From Wukongibacter sp050859025 (GTDB taxonomy: Bacteria > Bacillota > Clostridia > Peptostreptococcales > Caminicellaceae), in NCBI RefSeq assembly GCF_050859025.1, contig NZ_CP138200.1:4836001-4900000 (forward strand): a DNA stretch of 64,000 nt. The letters are read 5' to 3'. The position numbers and the translations under genes are program-made. Of the stretch, positions 42,121 to 50,343 are shown piece after piece. How positions within the stretch are numbered: position 1 is the stretch's first letter; every line of letters begins with the position of its first letter. The notes beneath the pieces are model-generated. The model was not told the DNA's origin, did no database searches, and saw only the letters and a program-made list of their open reading frames with translations.

Positions 42121-42888
42121 CTATGTAGAATAAAATGAAATCTGTATCTTGTTTGTAAAGGGATTCTTAGAAATATAGGATTTAACGCCAAATACTTCCT
42201 CAAGTATCTGCTCCGTTAATATTTCTTCCGTTCTACCAAAATATTTTATCTTCCCCTTCTCCATTACATATAGATAGTCACAATAATTTGAGGCAATATT
42301 AAAATCATGGATAGCTGCAAAGGTAGTCCTTTTTAGGGATTTTAAAATATCCATTATTTGAAGCTGATATCTTATATCTAGATGATTAGTAGGTTCATCT
42401 AGTATAATCATATTGGCATCCTGAGTCAAAGCCCTCGCAATAAGCACTCTTTGCTTTTCCCCGCCGGATAGGCTTAAGAAGCTTCTATTATAAAAGTCCT
42501 TCAGGCCTACCCGTTTCAATGAGTCCAAAGCCATTTCTTCATCCTTTTTCGTATTACTATCCAACAATCTTTTGTGGGCATATCTCCCCATCAGAACTAT
42601 TTCCTTTACAGTAAAATCAAATTGGTGGTTGTTCTCTTGAAATACAACAGCCATATTTCTTGCAACTTCTTTGTTATTAATTTTATCTATATCAACACCA
42701 TTTAAATATACTGCACCCCTATCGGGTTTATATAATCTATATATGTTTTTTAGTAATGTGGACTTACCACATCCATTTGGCCCAATAAGGCCAACTAGCT
42801 TATTTTCTCTTACACATAAGTCAATATTATCAATTATTTTTTTATCATCTATTGAATACTCTAGATTACATACTTCTAACTTAGCCAT
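42121..42888 (-). CDS. ABC importer ATPase, cobalamin/iron-siderophore type (BtuD-like)
   Basis: The 255-residue protein has the Walker A GPNGCGKST, the Q-loop VVFQENN, the ABC signature LSGGEKQRV, Walker B MIILDEPTNHLD, and a switch His in AAIHDFN. It belongs to the FecE/BtuD subfamily of importer ATPases. ATG 42888 is the start, with GGAGGCAAAA before it; it overlaps the permease stop by eight bases. The cobalamin riboswitch upstream of the operon points to vitamin B12 or cobinamide as the cargo rather than iron. Confidence 0.93.
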   Translation of the reverse strand: MAKLEVCNLEYSIDDKKIIDNIDLCVRENKLVGLIGPNGCGKSTLLKNIYRLYKPDRGAVYLNGVDIDKINNKEVARNMAVVFQENNHQFDFTVKEIVLMGRYAHKRLLDSNTKKDEEMALDSLKRVGLKDFYNRSFLSLSGGEKQRVLIARALTQDANMIILDEPTNHLDIRYQLQIMDILKSLKRTTFAAIHDFNIASNYCDYLYVMEKGKIKYFGRTEEILTEQILEEVFGVKSYISKNPFTNKIQISFYST

Positions 42889-43942
42889 TTTTGCCTCCAA
42901 AAGAATATGAGCTTTTTCTAATCAGCCATATAAAGAATGGTGCTCCTAAAAATGATGTTATCACCCCTATTGGAATCTCCTCAGGTCTAGCTATCATTCT
43001 AGCAAGGATATCTGCCCAAGTAAGTAAAATAGCACCTATTAGCAATGCTATAGTAGATACTCTTTTGTGATCTGCTCCTACAAGAGTTCTAGATATATGA
43101 GGCACTATAAGTCCTACAAATCCAATTATACCCGTTAAAGATACTAAGAAGCCTGTAAGAACACTTGTTAAACAGATAATAGTATTTTTTAGGAATCTTG
43201 CATCAACACCTAGAGTAATGGCAACTGCATCACCTAATAATAAGCTATTTAATCCCTTTGAAAACACAATTATAAATAAATAGCATATAATTAAGCTAAT
43301 AACTGGCAGCAATAGATACTTCCATTTTCCTCCTGCTAAACTACCCGTCATCCAAAAAAGAGCTTCTTGAACCTTTGAAGTCTCCTTTGTAGTAAATATC
43401 AAGAAAGTTGTTATACTTGAAAAAAGTGCCGATATTGAAATCCCAGTTAATACTAATCGTGTAGAAGAAAAACCTCCATTTTGTCCTGCTAATACAAAGA
43501 CTAATATGCTTGTAAGCAAAGCCCCTATAAACGCTCCTATTGATGGATTGCTTACTCCCAAAATATTAGTACTTCCAAAAACTATTACCATTACTGCCCC
43601 AGTAGAAGCTCCAGAAGATATACCTAATATATATGGATTTGCTAAAGGGTTTTTAGTTAGGGCCTGCATCATTATTCCACAAAGTGAAAGCCCGGCTCCA
43701 GTAGTTATGGCAAGTAAAGTCCTTGGAAATCTCAAATTCCACACTATATTTTCTGTAGATTTTTTCCAAGTAATCTCAAATACTTCCTTTGATATAAGCT
43801 TATTAGCTATAATCTTCCATACTTCTCCAAAGTTTAAACTGACAGCCCCTAAACTAATAGAGGCTATCAATGAACAAACAAGAGCTACACCTAAAGATAG
43901 GCCTAATAATGTAAAGTAAGATCTTTTATGAAAAATCTTCAT
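42881..43942 (-). CDS. ABC importer permease, FecCD/BtuC family
   Basis: The 353-residue permease has about ten membrane helices. It has the GIMMQALTKNPLANPYILGISSGA block that defines the BtuC/FecCD family and a coupling-helix region FVGLIVPHISRTLVG. The start is ATG 43942, one base after the binding-protein stop, so translation restarts; an in-frame TTG at 43951 is possible. It forms the B12 pore with the ATPase, in an operon under a cobalamin riboswitch. Confidence 0.93.
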   Translation of the reverse strand: MKIFHKRSYFTLLGLSLGVALVCSLIASISLGAVSLNFGEVWKIIANKLISKEVFEITWKKSTENIVWNLRFPRTLLAITTGAGLSLCGIMMQALTKNPLANPYILGISSGASTGAVMVIVFGSTNILGVSNPSIGAFIGALLTSILVFVLAGQNGGFSSTRLVLTGISISALFSSITTFLIFTTKETSKVQEALFWMTGSLAGGKWKYLLLPVISLIICYLFIIVFSKGLNSLLLGDAVAITLGVDARFLKNTIICLTSVLTGFLVSLTGIIGFVGLIVPHISRTLVGADHKRVSTIALLIGAILLTWADILARMIARPEEIPIGVITSFLGAPFFIWLIRKSSYSFGGKNG

Positions 43943-43943
43943 C

Positions 43944-44993
43944 TTATTCAAACTTATCCGGGTAGAAGCCTTTTGCTAGTTCTTCTATAGCTTTAGTATT
44001 TCTAACTCCCGGAGACATATCTGCAAGACCGATTTTGACAAATCTTTCTTCCTTTACTGCCTTTAAATCCTTTAGAGCTGGATGGTCCTTTAAAAAGTTT
44101 AGCTTTGTCTCATAGTCTGTATCACCATAATCAACAATAACTATTACGTCGGGCTGCTTGGCAACTACTTCTTCCCATGAAACTGTTGCATATCCTTTTT
44201 CTATTTCACCAAATATATTTTTACCCTTTGCCAGTCTTATAATATCTCCACTAACTCCTCCGCCAGATACTACAAATGGTTCTGTCTCGCCAGAATCAAA
44301 GGCAAAAACCTTTACCATTTCAGCCTCTGATATCTCACCTATTTTATCCTGTATTGCTTTTACCTCTGCCTTCATTTTGTTAATTACTTCTTCACCCTTT
44401 TCTTCTACTTCAAAAATCTTAGCCAAATCTCTAAAGTCTTGATATACAGCTTCAAGTGATCCATTTCCTCCTATTGCCGTAGCTAAATATGGATGTATTC
44501 CATTTTCCATCATTTCAGATGCTGAAGCTACTCTCTTTTCATTGAAGGCTGAGGTCCATCCAGATACAAAGTCTGGTTCTACAGAGAATAAAACCTCTTT
44601 AGATGGATATTTGTCTGAAAGTATTTCTATACCTTCATAGGCCTCTTTAAATTCTGGATAGATCTCATTATCCATATAAGCTGTTCCCACCATCTTATCC
44701 TCAAGTCCTAGGGCTAAAAGCATTTCTGTCATAAACTGAGATAGGGTAACTGCTCTTTCTGGAGCCTTTTCAAATACTACCTCATATTTTTCTCCATAAA
44801 TTTCATAGTTAAAGGTCAAGGGTTCATATTTCTCTTCTCCATCAGCTTTAACTTCTTCCTTTGGAGTTCCTTGTGTTGAGGGCTCTACAGCTTTAGTTTC
44901 TTGTTCTGTCTCTGCTTTATCATTACCAGAACAACCAGTAAAAGATAATGATAATACTAAAATCAATATTGCTATAAACGATAATTTTTTCAT
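43944..44993 (-). CDS. ABC importer lipoprotein, cobalamin-binding type (BtuF-like)
   Basis: The 349-residue protein has a lipoprotein signal (SLSFTGC, Cys21) and a Glu/Lys-rich linker (to about residue 55). The class III periplasmic-binding fold follows with EKAPERAVTLSQFMTEMLLALGLEDK, and the second lobe has QPDVIVIVDYGD. The spacing of the lobes suits cobalamin, cobinamide or siderophore binding. The 5' leader holds a cobalamin riboswitch and terminator, so B12 or a precursor is the best guess. It is the first gene of the three-gene operon. Confidence 0.92.
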   Translation of the reverse strand: MKKLSFIAILILVLSLSFTGCSGNDKAETEQETKAVEPSTQGTPKEEVKADGEEKYEPLTFNYEIYGEKYEVVFEKAPERAVTLSQFMTEMLLALGLEDKMVGTAYMDNEIYPEFKEAYEGIEILSDKYPSKEVLFSVEPDFVSGWTSAFNEKRVASASEMMENGIHPYLATAIGGNGSLEAVYQDFRDLAKIFEVEEKGEEVINKMKAEVKAIQDKIGEISEAEMVKVFAFDSGETEPFVVSGGGVSGDIIRLAKGKNIFGEIEKGYATVSWEEVVAKQPDVIVIVDYGDTDYETKLNFLKDHPALKDLKAVKEERFVKIGLADMSPGVRNTKAIEELAKGFYPDKFE

Positions 44994-45050
44994 TTGTATC
45001 CTCCTACTTTCTATTTTTCACTATTACAATCTATATATGCTCAGATATAT

Positions 45051-45160
45051 ATAACAAAGTCTTTTATGGAGATTATAGAAATGGACTTTGCTTATACACA
45101 TAATGGAAATTATTAAATTATCTATAGCTTCAAAGTCTTATAATTTCCTATGTGCTATAA
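45051..45160. repeat. Hairpin repeat family C, copy 1
   Basis: This 110-bp copy begins ATAACAAAGTC and ends CTATGTGCTATAA, with inner arms CACATAATGGAAATTATT and ATAATTTCCTATGTG. A 110-bp sister copy at 55761 is similar along its whole length. It lies between the riboswitch terminator and the btuF-like start. Confidence 0.7.
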
Positions 45161-45162
45161 AA

Positions 45163-45188
45163 AAACCTAGCTAATCTTAGCTAGGTTT
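45163..45188 (-). terminator. Riboswitch-controlled terminator before the B12 importer
   Basis: A perfect 11-bp stem (45163-45173 with 45178-45188) around a four-base loop is followed on the minus strand by TTTTTTTATAG. It lies 73 bp after the riboswitch and 170 bp before the first gene, so it is probably the switch's OFF state. Confidence 0.9.
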
Positions 45189-45260
45189 ATCGTTTAATAT
45201 GTAATAGATGAAATTACAAATGGTTAAACAATCTCTTCCCACCGAAGACTTATTTATACT

Positions 45261-45423
45261 AAATTCAGGCAGGTCTCCTGGCTCTGGCTTCTTCCTACTC
45301 TCTAACCTTCCCATGATATATATCACAGTGGTATAAATTAGATTTCATCCACCATTACAGTAGCGGGGGCTGCAGAGGTCTTACACCTCTTTCCCTATTA
45401 ATCTCTTAAAAGAACCTAAATCT
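45261..45423 (-). ncRNA. Cobalamin (AdoCbl-type) riboswitch
   Basis: On the minus strand the conserved core is present: GGTGTAAGACCTCTGCAGCCCCCGC (the segment just after P3), the CACTG and GGGAAGG blocks, and the B12 box AGCCAGGAGACCTGCC near 45269-45285. The ends form a nine-pair P1 stem (45415-45423 with 45261-45269), with G-U pairs. It controls the downstream three-gene importer through the terminator at 45163. In the usual mode, adenosylcobalamin binding stops transcription. Confidence 0.95.
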
Positions 45424-45644
45424 ACATTCTATTCTTTTTTTACTTAGTTTATTATAGCAAAGATGATATTTTTTATCAATGAGCAAAAAGATTATTTTAT
45501 CATATTCTAAAATTGAATTCTCTTATCCTACATTTCATTTTTTTACAATTTTTTTTGATCTTTTAAGTATCTTTATGAATAGCTCTATAAATTTTAGACA
45601 TAATAAATCATGAAATAGAAATCAAATATATGGAGGGATATAGA

Positions 45645-45836
45645 ATGCCGCAAAAAAATGCTAGACAAAACGTTCAAGATGTATGCAACCAACTTAATAC
45701 TTGTAAGAACAACTTGACTCAAGCAATAAGTACTGTAGAGAAACAAGAAAACAGACAAAAAATTCAAAGTACTCTTGATGCTGTAAACAGTGCACTACAA
45801 ACAGCAAATAACACTCTTTCAACTTATAAAGAATAA
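45645..45836 (+). CDS. Small helical protein of unknown function
   Basis: The 63-residue protein starts at ATG 45645, where GGAGGGATATAG precedes it. It is rich in Gln, Asn and Thr, has no membrane helix, and is predicted to be largely alpha-helical with heptad-like spacing (about 12-58). It has two Cys near residues 14 and 20. I do not recognise a family. It is flanked by the riboswitch leader on the other strand and a hairpin terminator at 45844. Length and start signal argue for a real gene. Confidence 0.65.
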   Translation: MPQKNARQNVQDVCNQLNTCKNNLTQAISTVEKQENRQKIQSTLDAVNSALQTANNTLSTYKE

Positions 45837-45843
45837 TAATTAA

Positions 45844-45876
45844 GGAGGTGTCTCATAATAACTATGATGCACCTCC
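45844..45876. terminator. Hairpin terminator between convergent genes
   Basis: GGAGGTGTCTCATA (45844-45857) pairs with 45863-45876 with one mismatch. It lies just after the small gene and before the end of the hutG-like gene. Confidence 0.7.
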
Positions 45877-45921
45877 ATTTTAATATGTTCCATCTTCTTC
45901 AATTGTTTTATTTTATCTAAA

Positions 45922-46935
45922 TTAAATATCTAAGTTATGAATTTGAGCTAGGGTATTAACTATAGAAAAAATCAATACAGCCGCTAAATTTGCTGTGGTT
46001 TTATCTTGGTCAAATCTCGGTGATACCTCAGCAATATCGAAGCTTATTACTTTATTAGACTTCAATATATATTTAATAAACTTCAGTACCCTTTCTGGGT
46101 CTAGTCCTAGGGATTGTGTTGCGCTTACCCCTGGAGCAAATGCTGAAGAAAATACATCAGAGCATATGGTTACATAAATATGGTCATTTAGTTTCATAAA
46201 GTCATACAATTTTTCAAGTACACTCCAATCATCGCCATTTGTAATATCCTTTGCTAAAATATATTCTGCTCCAAGCCTATCTGCTGTCTTAAATAAATCT
46301 CTAGTATTGCTATGCTTTTGCACTCCAATACAAAAATATGAGTATTTTAAATCCTTCTCCTTACAGCTATCGGCAATTTGCCTAAACATAGTTCCTGAAC
46401 TGCCTCCATTGTGATAGGGCCTTATATCAAAGTGAGCATCGAAGTTTATTATCCCTATATTAGGTTTATCCTCATTCTTAGTTAAATAATTTAATATACC
46501 ATTATAATGACCGAAGGCAATCTCATGACCGCCTCCTAAAACAATAGGAAAAAGATTTAGACTTAAGATTCTATCTACAGCCTTTGCAAGCGAACTCTGA
46601 CATTCTTCTAACGTTACATTTTCACAAAATATATTTCCTGCATCAAATAATTTTACATCCTTTGAAAAGCAACATGGCAGATTAGCTAATTCTCTTCTAA
46701 TACTTCTAGGACCCTTAGCAGCTCCAGCCCTTCCCCTATTACGCTTAACTCCTTCATCACAGCAAAAACCAATAAATGCAAAACCTAGCTTACCAGCATA
46801 TGGGATTAGATCTTCATTTCTCAAGTCAATGTTCTCAACCCATTGATGCCATCTAAAGGCGTCAAAGTTAGTTTCGCTATCAATTCTTCCTTGCCAAAAC
46901 TCTTCATCTATAGTTTTGTAATTTTCATCAAACAT
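45922..46935 (-). CDS. Ureohydrolase-family protein, formimidoylglutamase-like (HutG)
   Basis: The 337-residue protein has the arginase/agmatinase fold: GGGHE (about residue 130) and NFDAHFDIR (about 180) hold metal ligands, and a third block, ICSDVFSSAFAPGVSA (about 260), completes the site. The N-terminus FWQGRID resembles HutG, which makes glutamate and formamide from formimidoylglutamate. In the usual third motif, S-x-D-x-D, the first Asp is a Mn ligand; here I read Cys (T-I-C-S-D). No other histidine genes are near, so the substrate is uncertain. The ribosome site is GGGAGGA. Confidence 0.8.
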   Translation of the reverse strand: MFDENYKTIDEEFWQGRIDSETNFDAFRWHQWVENIDLRNEDLIPYAGKLGFAFIGFCCDEGVKRNRGRAGAAKGPRSIRRELANLPCCFSKDVKLFDAGNIFCENVTLEECQSSLAKAVDRILSLNLFPIVLGGGHEIAFGHYNGILNYLTKNEDKPNIGIINFDAHFDIRPYHNGGSSGTMFRQIADSCKEKDLKYSYFCIGVQKHSNTRDLFKTADRLGAEYILAKDITNGDDWSVLEKLYDFMKLNDHIYVTICSDVFSSAFAPGVSATQSLGLDPERVLKFIKYILKSNKVISFDIAEVSPRFDQDKTTANLAAVLIFSIVNTLAQIHNLDI

Positions 46936-47127
46936 TTTGTCCTCCCAATATATTTTGTATTTAACTAATATTAGTTTAAAGTCCTGTAGTTGTCAATGAT
47001 ATTTTTCATAAAATACATAGGGATTAATTGTCATGCACTCATTAAGATGTAAAACTTGCTAGATGAAACCAATCTCTGAGGTTTTCCCAACTATATTAAA
47101 TGACCTAAAACTGTATAGAGAAGATTT

Positions 47128-48237
47128 TCACTTCATTATCTTATCAATAACTCCTCCACCTAAGCATAATTCTCCATCATAAAAAACTACAAACTGTCCT
47201 TCGGTTATTGCTTTATTTGGTTCATCAAAAATTACTTCACAGCTGTTATCACTCCTGATATTTACTGTTACTCCTCTATCTGGCTGTCTATATCTAAACT
47301 TAGCTGTACATTTAAAATAGCCTATAGGTTTTTTATCACTAATCCAATTTACATCCGATGCTATCAATGATTTTGAAAAGAGGTTTGGGTTATTTGCACC
47401 TTGTACAACATATAGTATATTGTTTTCTATATCTTTTTCAGCTACAAACCAAGGATCACCCGTCCCTACTCCACCTATTCCAAGGCCCTTTCTCTGTCCC
47501 TTAGTATAATGCATAAGTCCATTGTGTTTACCTAGAACTTTACCATCCATACTCCTTATTTCACCAGGTTTAGCTGGTAAATATTTATCCAGAAACTCGT
47601 CAAAGTCTCTTTCTCCTATAAAACATATACCTGTACTATCTTTCTTTTTTGCCGTCTCAAGACCTGCCTCCAATGCAATTTCTCTCACTCTCTTTTTAGG
47701 TAAATGCCCTATGGGAAACATCGCTTTAGAAAGCTGATATTGGTTTAAAGCACATAAAAAGTAGGTTTGATCCTTATTTGGGTCTGCACCTCGAAGTAGA
47801 CGATATTCTCCATCCTTGAAGTCCACCTTAGCATAATGTCCCATTGCTAAATAATCTGAATCGGCTTTTAGGGCATGGTCAAGAAATGCTTTGAATTTTA
47901 TCTCTTTGTTGCATAAAACATCGGGATTTGGAGTTCTGCCCTTTTTATATTCATCTAGAAAATATGTAAATACTCTATCCCAATATTCCTTTACAAAGTT
48001 GACCGTATAATATGGTATTCCAATATGGTCACAGACTCTTCTCACATCTTCATAATCCTCGGTTGCTGTACATACACCATCTTCATCCTCTTCATCCCAA
48101 TTTTTCATGAAGATTCCTATCACATCATATCCTTGCTCCTTTAAAAGCAATGCTGCCACAGAAGAATCTACACCTCCCGACATACCTATAACGACCCTTG
48201 TGTCTTTAGGAGATTTATTTAGATAATCTCTATTCAA
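47128..48237 (-). CDS. mnmA: tRNA 2-thiouridylase
   Basis: MnmA makes the 2-thio group of wobble U34 in Lys, Glu and Gln tRNAs. The PP-loop VVIGMSGGVDSSVAALLL is at the N-terminus, with the tRNA-binding GHYAKV and the catalytic cysteine pair (Cys in PNPDVLCNKEIKF and in GICFIGERDF). I propose TTG 48237 as the start, giving 369 residues. The longer frame to 48306 runs into msrB and has no family match there. TTG overlaps the msrB stop, so the two genes may be coupled. Confidence 0.9.
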   Translation of the reverse strand: MNRDYLNKSPKDTRVVIGMSGGVDSSVAALLLKEQGYDVIGIFMKNWDEEDEDGVCTATEDYEDVRRVCDHIGIPYYTVNFVKEYWDRVFTYFLDEYKKGRTPNPDVLCNKEIKFKAFLDHALKADSDYLAMGHYAKVDFKDGEYRLLRGADPNKDQTYFLCALNQYQLSKAMFPIGHLPKKRVREIALEAGLETAKKKDSTGICFIGERDFDEFLDKYLPAKPGEIRSMDGKVLGKHNGLMHYTKGQRKGLGIGGVGTGDPWFVAEKDIENNILYVVQGANNPNLFSKSLIASDVNWISDKKPIGYFKCTAKFRYRQPDRGVTVNIRSDNSCEVIFDEPNKAITEGQFVVFYDGELCLGGGVIDKIMK

Positions 48238-48673
48238 ATAGCTTCTTATATTCACCGTATCCCTCATCCTCCAGTTCATCCTTTGAAATAAATCTAAGGG
48301 CTGCACTATTTATACAATATCTAAGTCCGCCTTCCTTTATCGGTCCATCATTAAATACATGGCCTAGATGCGAATCACCTTCTTTACTTCGTACCTCTAT
48401 TCTATGCATATTATGGGAAAAATCTGCTTTTCCCTTTATCTGCTTTCTATTAATAGGTCTCGTAAAACTAGGCCATCCACAGCCTGAATCATACTTATCC
48501 CTTGAACTAAAAAGTGGCTCTCCACTAATTATGTCTACATATATTCCTTCTTCCTTATGATCCCAATACTCTCCTGTAAAGGGATGTTCCGTACCATTTT
48601 CTTGTGTAACATGATATTGTATATCAGATAATTTCTTTTTTAAGTCCTTTTTAGTTACTTTCTTATCATCCAT
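48230..48673 (-). CDS. msrB: Peptide-methionine (R)-S-oxide reductase
   Basis: The 147-residue protein reduces methionine-R-sulfoxide in proteins. It has SGCGWPSFT, VRSKEGDSHLGHVFNDGP, and the catalytic Cys in LRYCINSAALRF. The two CxxC zinc pairs seen in some MsrB are absent, as in many Bacillus-type enzymes. I use ATG 48673, because TGGAGTGAG precedes it. It overlaps the mnmA gene, an oxidant-repair and tRNA-modification pair that may share a promoter. Confidence 0.95.
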   Translation of the reverse strand: MDDKKVTKKDLKKKLSDIQYHVTQENGTEHPFTGEYWDHKEEGIYVDIISGEPLFSSRDKYDSGCGWPSFTRPINRKQIKGKADFSHNMHRIEVRSKEGDSHLGHVFNDGPIKEGGLRYCINSAALRFISKDELEDEGYGEYKKLFE

Positions 48674-48797
48674 AATACTCACTCCATCCATTATTTTAAA
48701 TTATACCCACCTTCAATATAAATATTTCAAGCTTGAAAAAATTGTATAATTTATTTAATAGAAATGTTAAAATAGTATTATCATAAAAATTTTTTAA

Positions 48798-48900
48798 TAT
48801 AGAGTTCATATATTAAAACTTAATTTATACATATTAAAATACTCAATGTATCTGGTAGGTTTCAATGTGTATAAATTAATGGCTTTACTTGAATCTCTAT
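48798..48900. repeat. Hairpin repeat family B, copy 3
   Basis: A 103-bp copy with ends TATAGAGTTC and GAATCTCTAT. It ends just before the GGAGG site of the aminopeptidase gene, so it lies in that gene's 5' leader. Confidence 0.75.
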
Positions 48901-48915
48901 GAAAGGAGGATATAC

Positions 48916-50142
48916 ATGTACAGAAAAAATCTATCAAAATACGCTGATTTAGCAGTTAAAATTGGTGTTGGTGTGAAAAAAGGACAGACCGTAATCATTA
49001 AGGCTCCTATTAACACAGTTGATTTAGCTAGAGAGATAACAAAGAAATGCTATGAAGCTGGTGCTAGGGATGTTATAGTCGATTATAATGATGAGGAAAT
49101 CATACATCAAAGATTATTAAATTCACCTGATGAAGTTATAAAGGCCTATCCAAAATGGAGAATCGATGGTTTAATGAACTACATAAGAGAAGGTGCCGCT
49201 ATTATAAACATTGTATCTTCAAATCCCGATCTATTATCAGATGTTAGCCCTGAAAGACTAGGCATTCGAAATAGAGTAGCTGCTGAAGCCTCTAAGGAGT
49301 ATAAGGAATATGTATTAAGTGGTAAATCTTGTTGGACAAGTCTTGCTTATCCTAATGATTTTTGGGCACGCAAGGTTTTTCCAGGTTTATCAGTAGATGA
49401 GGCTATAGAAAAATTATGGGATAATATTTTTAAAGCAACAAGGATAGATACTCAGGACCCTGTTAAAGCATGGGAGGACCATGTAAGTAACTTAACAGAA
49501 AAACTAAGATTCTTAAATGAAAAATCCTTTAAAAAATTAATATTCACTGCTCCAGGAACCGATTTAGAGGTACAGCTTCCTGAGGAGCATATATGGATTG
49601 GTGGTGGACAGACTAGTACAGATGGCGATCACTTCCTTCCAAATCTACCTACAGAAGAGGTTTTCACAGTTCCTAAAAAGACAGGTGTAAATGGTACTTT
49701 AAGGAGTACAAAGCCTTTAAATTATTCAAGTAATCTAATTAATAATTTCGAATTGACCTTTAAAGATGGTAAAATAGTAGATTTCAAAGCTGAAACCGGC
49801 TATGACACTCTTAAAAACCTAATAGAAACCGATGAAGGCTCCCATTTCTTAGGGGAAGTTGCATTAGTACCACATGATTCACCTATATCCAATACAAATC
49901 TTTTATTCTATAATACTCTATATGATGAAAATGCATCATGCCACTTTGCTGTTGGTTCAGCATATTTGCTTTGTATAGAGGATGGAACTACCCTAACTAA
50001 AGAAGATAAAGAAAGAATAGGGATAAATACTAGTTTAACCCACGTAGATTTCATGGTTGGTTCTTCTGAAATGAACATCTTAGGTATTACAAAGACTGGA
50101 GACAAGGTACAAATATTCAAGGATGGTAGCTGGGCTTTTTAA
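48916..50142 (+). CDS. M29-family aminopeptidase (PepS/AmpS type)
   Basis: The 408-residue enzyme is a metallo-aminopeptidase of family M29. It has TAPGTDLEVQLPEEH and a metal-site region LPTEEVFTVP..., then EGSHFLGEVALVPHDSPI and NASCHFAVGSAYLLCIE, which hold Glu and His ligands of the family. It starts at ATG 48916, with GAAAGGAGGATATAC before it; the upstream TTG frame lacks a site. Such enzymes are cytosolic and remove N-terminal residues from peptides. A family B repeat forms its upstream leader. Confidence 0.93.
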   Translation: MYRKNLSKYADLAVKIGVGVKKGQTVIIKAPINTVDLAREITKKCYEAGARDVIVDYNDEEIIHQRLLNSPDEVIKAYPKWRIDGLMNYIREGAAIINIVSSNPDLLSDVSPERLGIRNRVAAEASKEYKEYVLSGKSCWTSLAYPNDFWARKVFPGLSVDEAIEKLWDNIFKATRIDTQDPVKAWEDHVSNLTEKLRFLNEKSFKKLIFTAPGTDLEVQLPEEHIWIGGGQTSTDGDHFLPNLPTEEVFTVPKKTGVNGTLRSTKPLNYSSNLINNFELTFKDGKIVDFKAETGYDTLKNLIETDEGSHFLGEVALVPHDSPISNTNLLFYNTLYDENASCHFAVGSAYLLCIEDGTTLTKEDKERIGINTSLTHVDFMVGSSEMNILGITKTGDKVQIFKDGSWAF

Positions 50143-50177
50143 TATTTTAAGATTTCAATAAATAGCTTAAATCAAAG

Positions 50178-50310
50178 CCTCCTTAGTAAAAAAGTCTTTT
50201 CTAAGAGATTCTTAAGGTTATTTTTTGAAGCACATAAGAATTATATTTATTCACAGCTTAAAAAAGTTTATAATTTCATATGTGTTATAAGAAAATATTT
50301 ACTAAGGAGG
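50178..50310. repeat. Hairpin repeat family C, copy 3, in a convergent gap
   Basis: The outer arms CCTCCTTAGTAAA (50178-50190) and TTTACTAAGGAGG (50298-50310) pair perfectly. Inside, CACATAAGAATTATATTTATTCACAGCTT and ATAATTTCATATGTGTTATAA align with copies 1 and 2. It probably also terminates both flanking transcripts. Confidence 0.6.
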
Positions 50311-50343
50311 TTTCCAATAATTTATCATTATAACTAAGCATGG

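Noticed and set aside
47128..48306. Full 392-residue MnmA
   Set aside because: The first 23 residues lie inside msrB and do not match MnmA; TTG 48237 gives the normal N-terminus.
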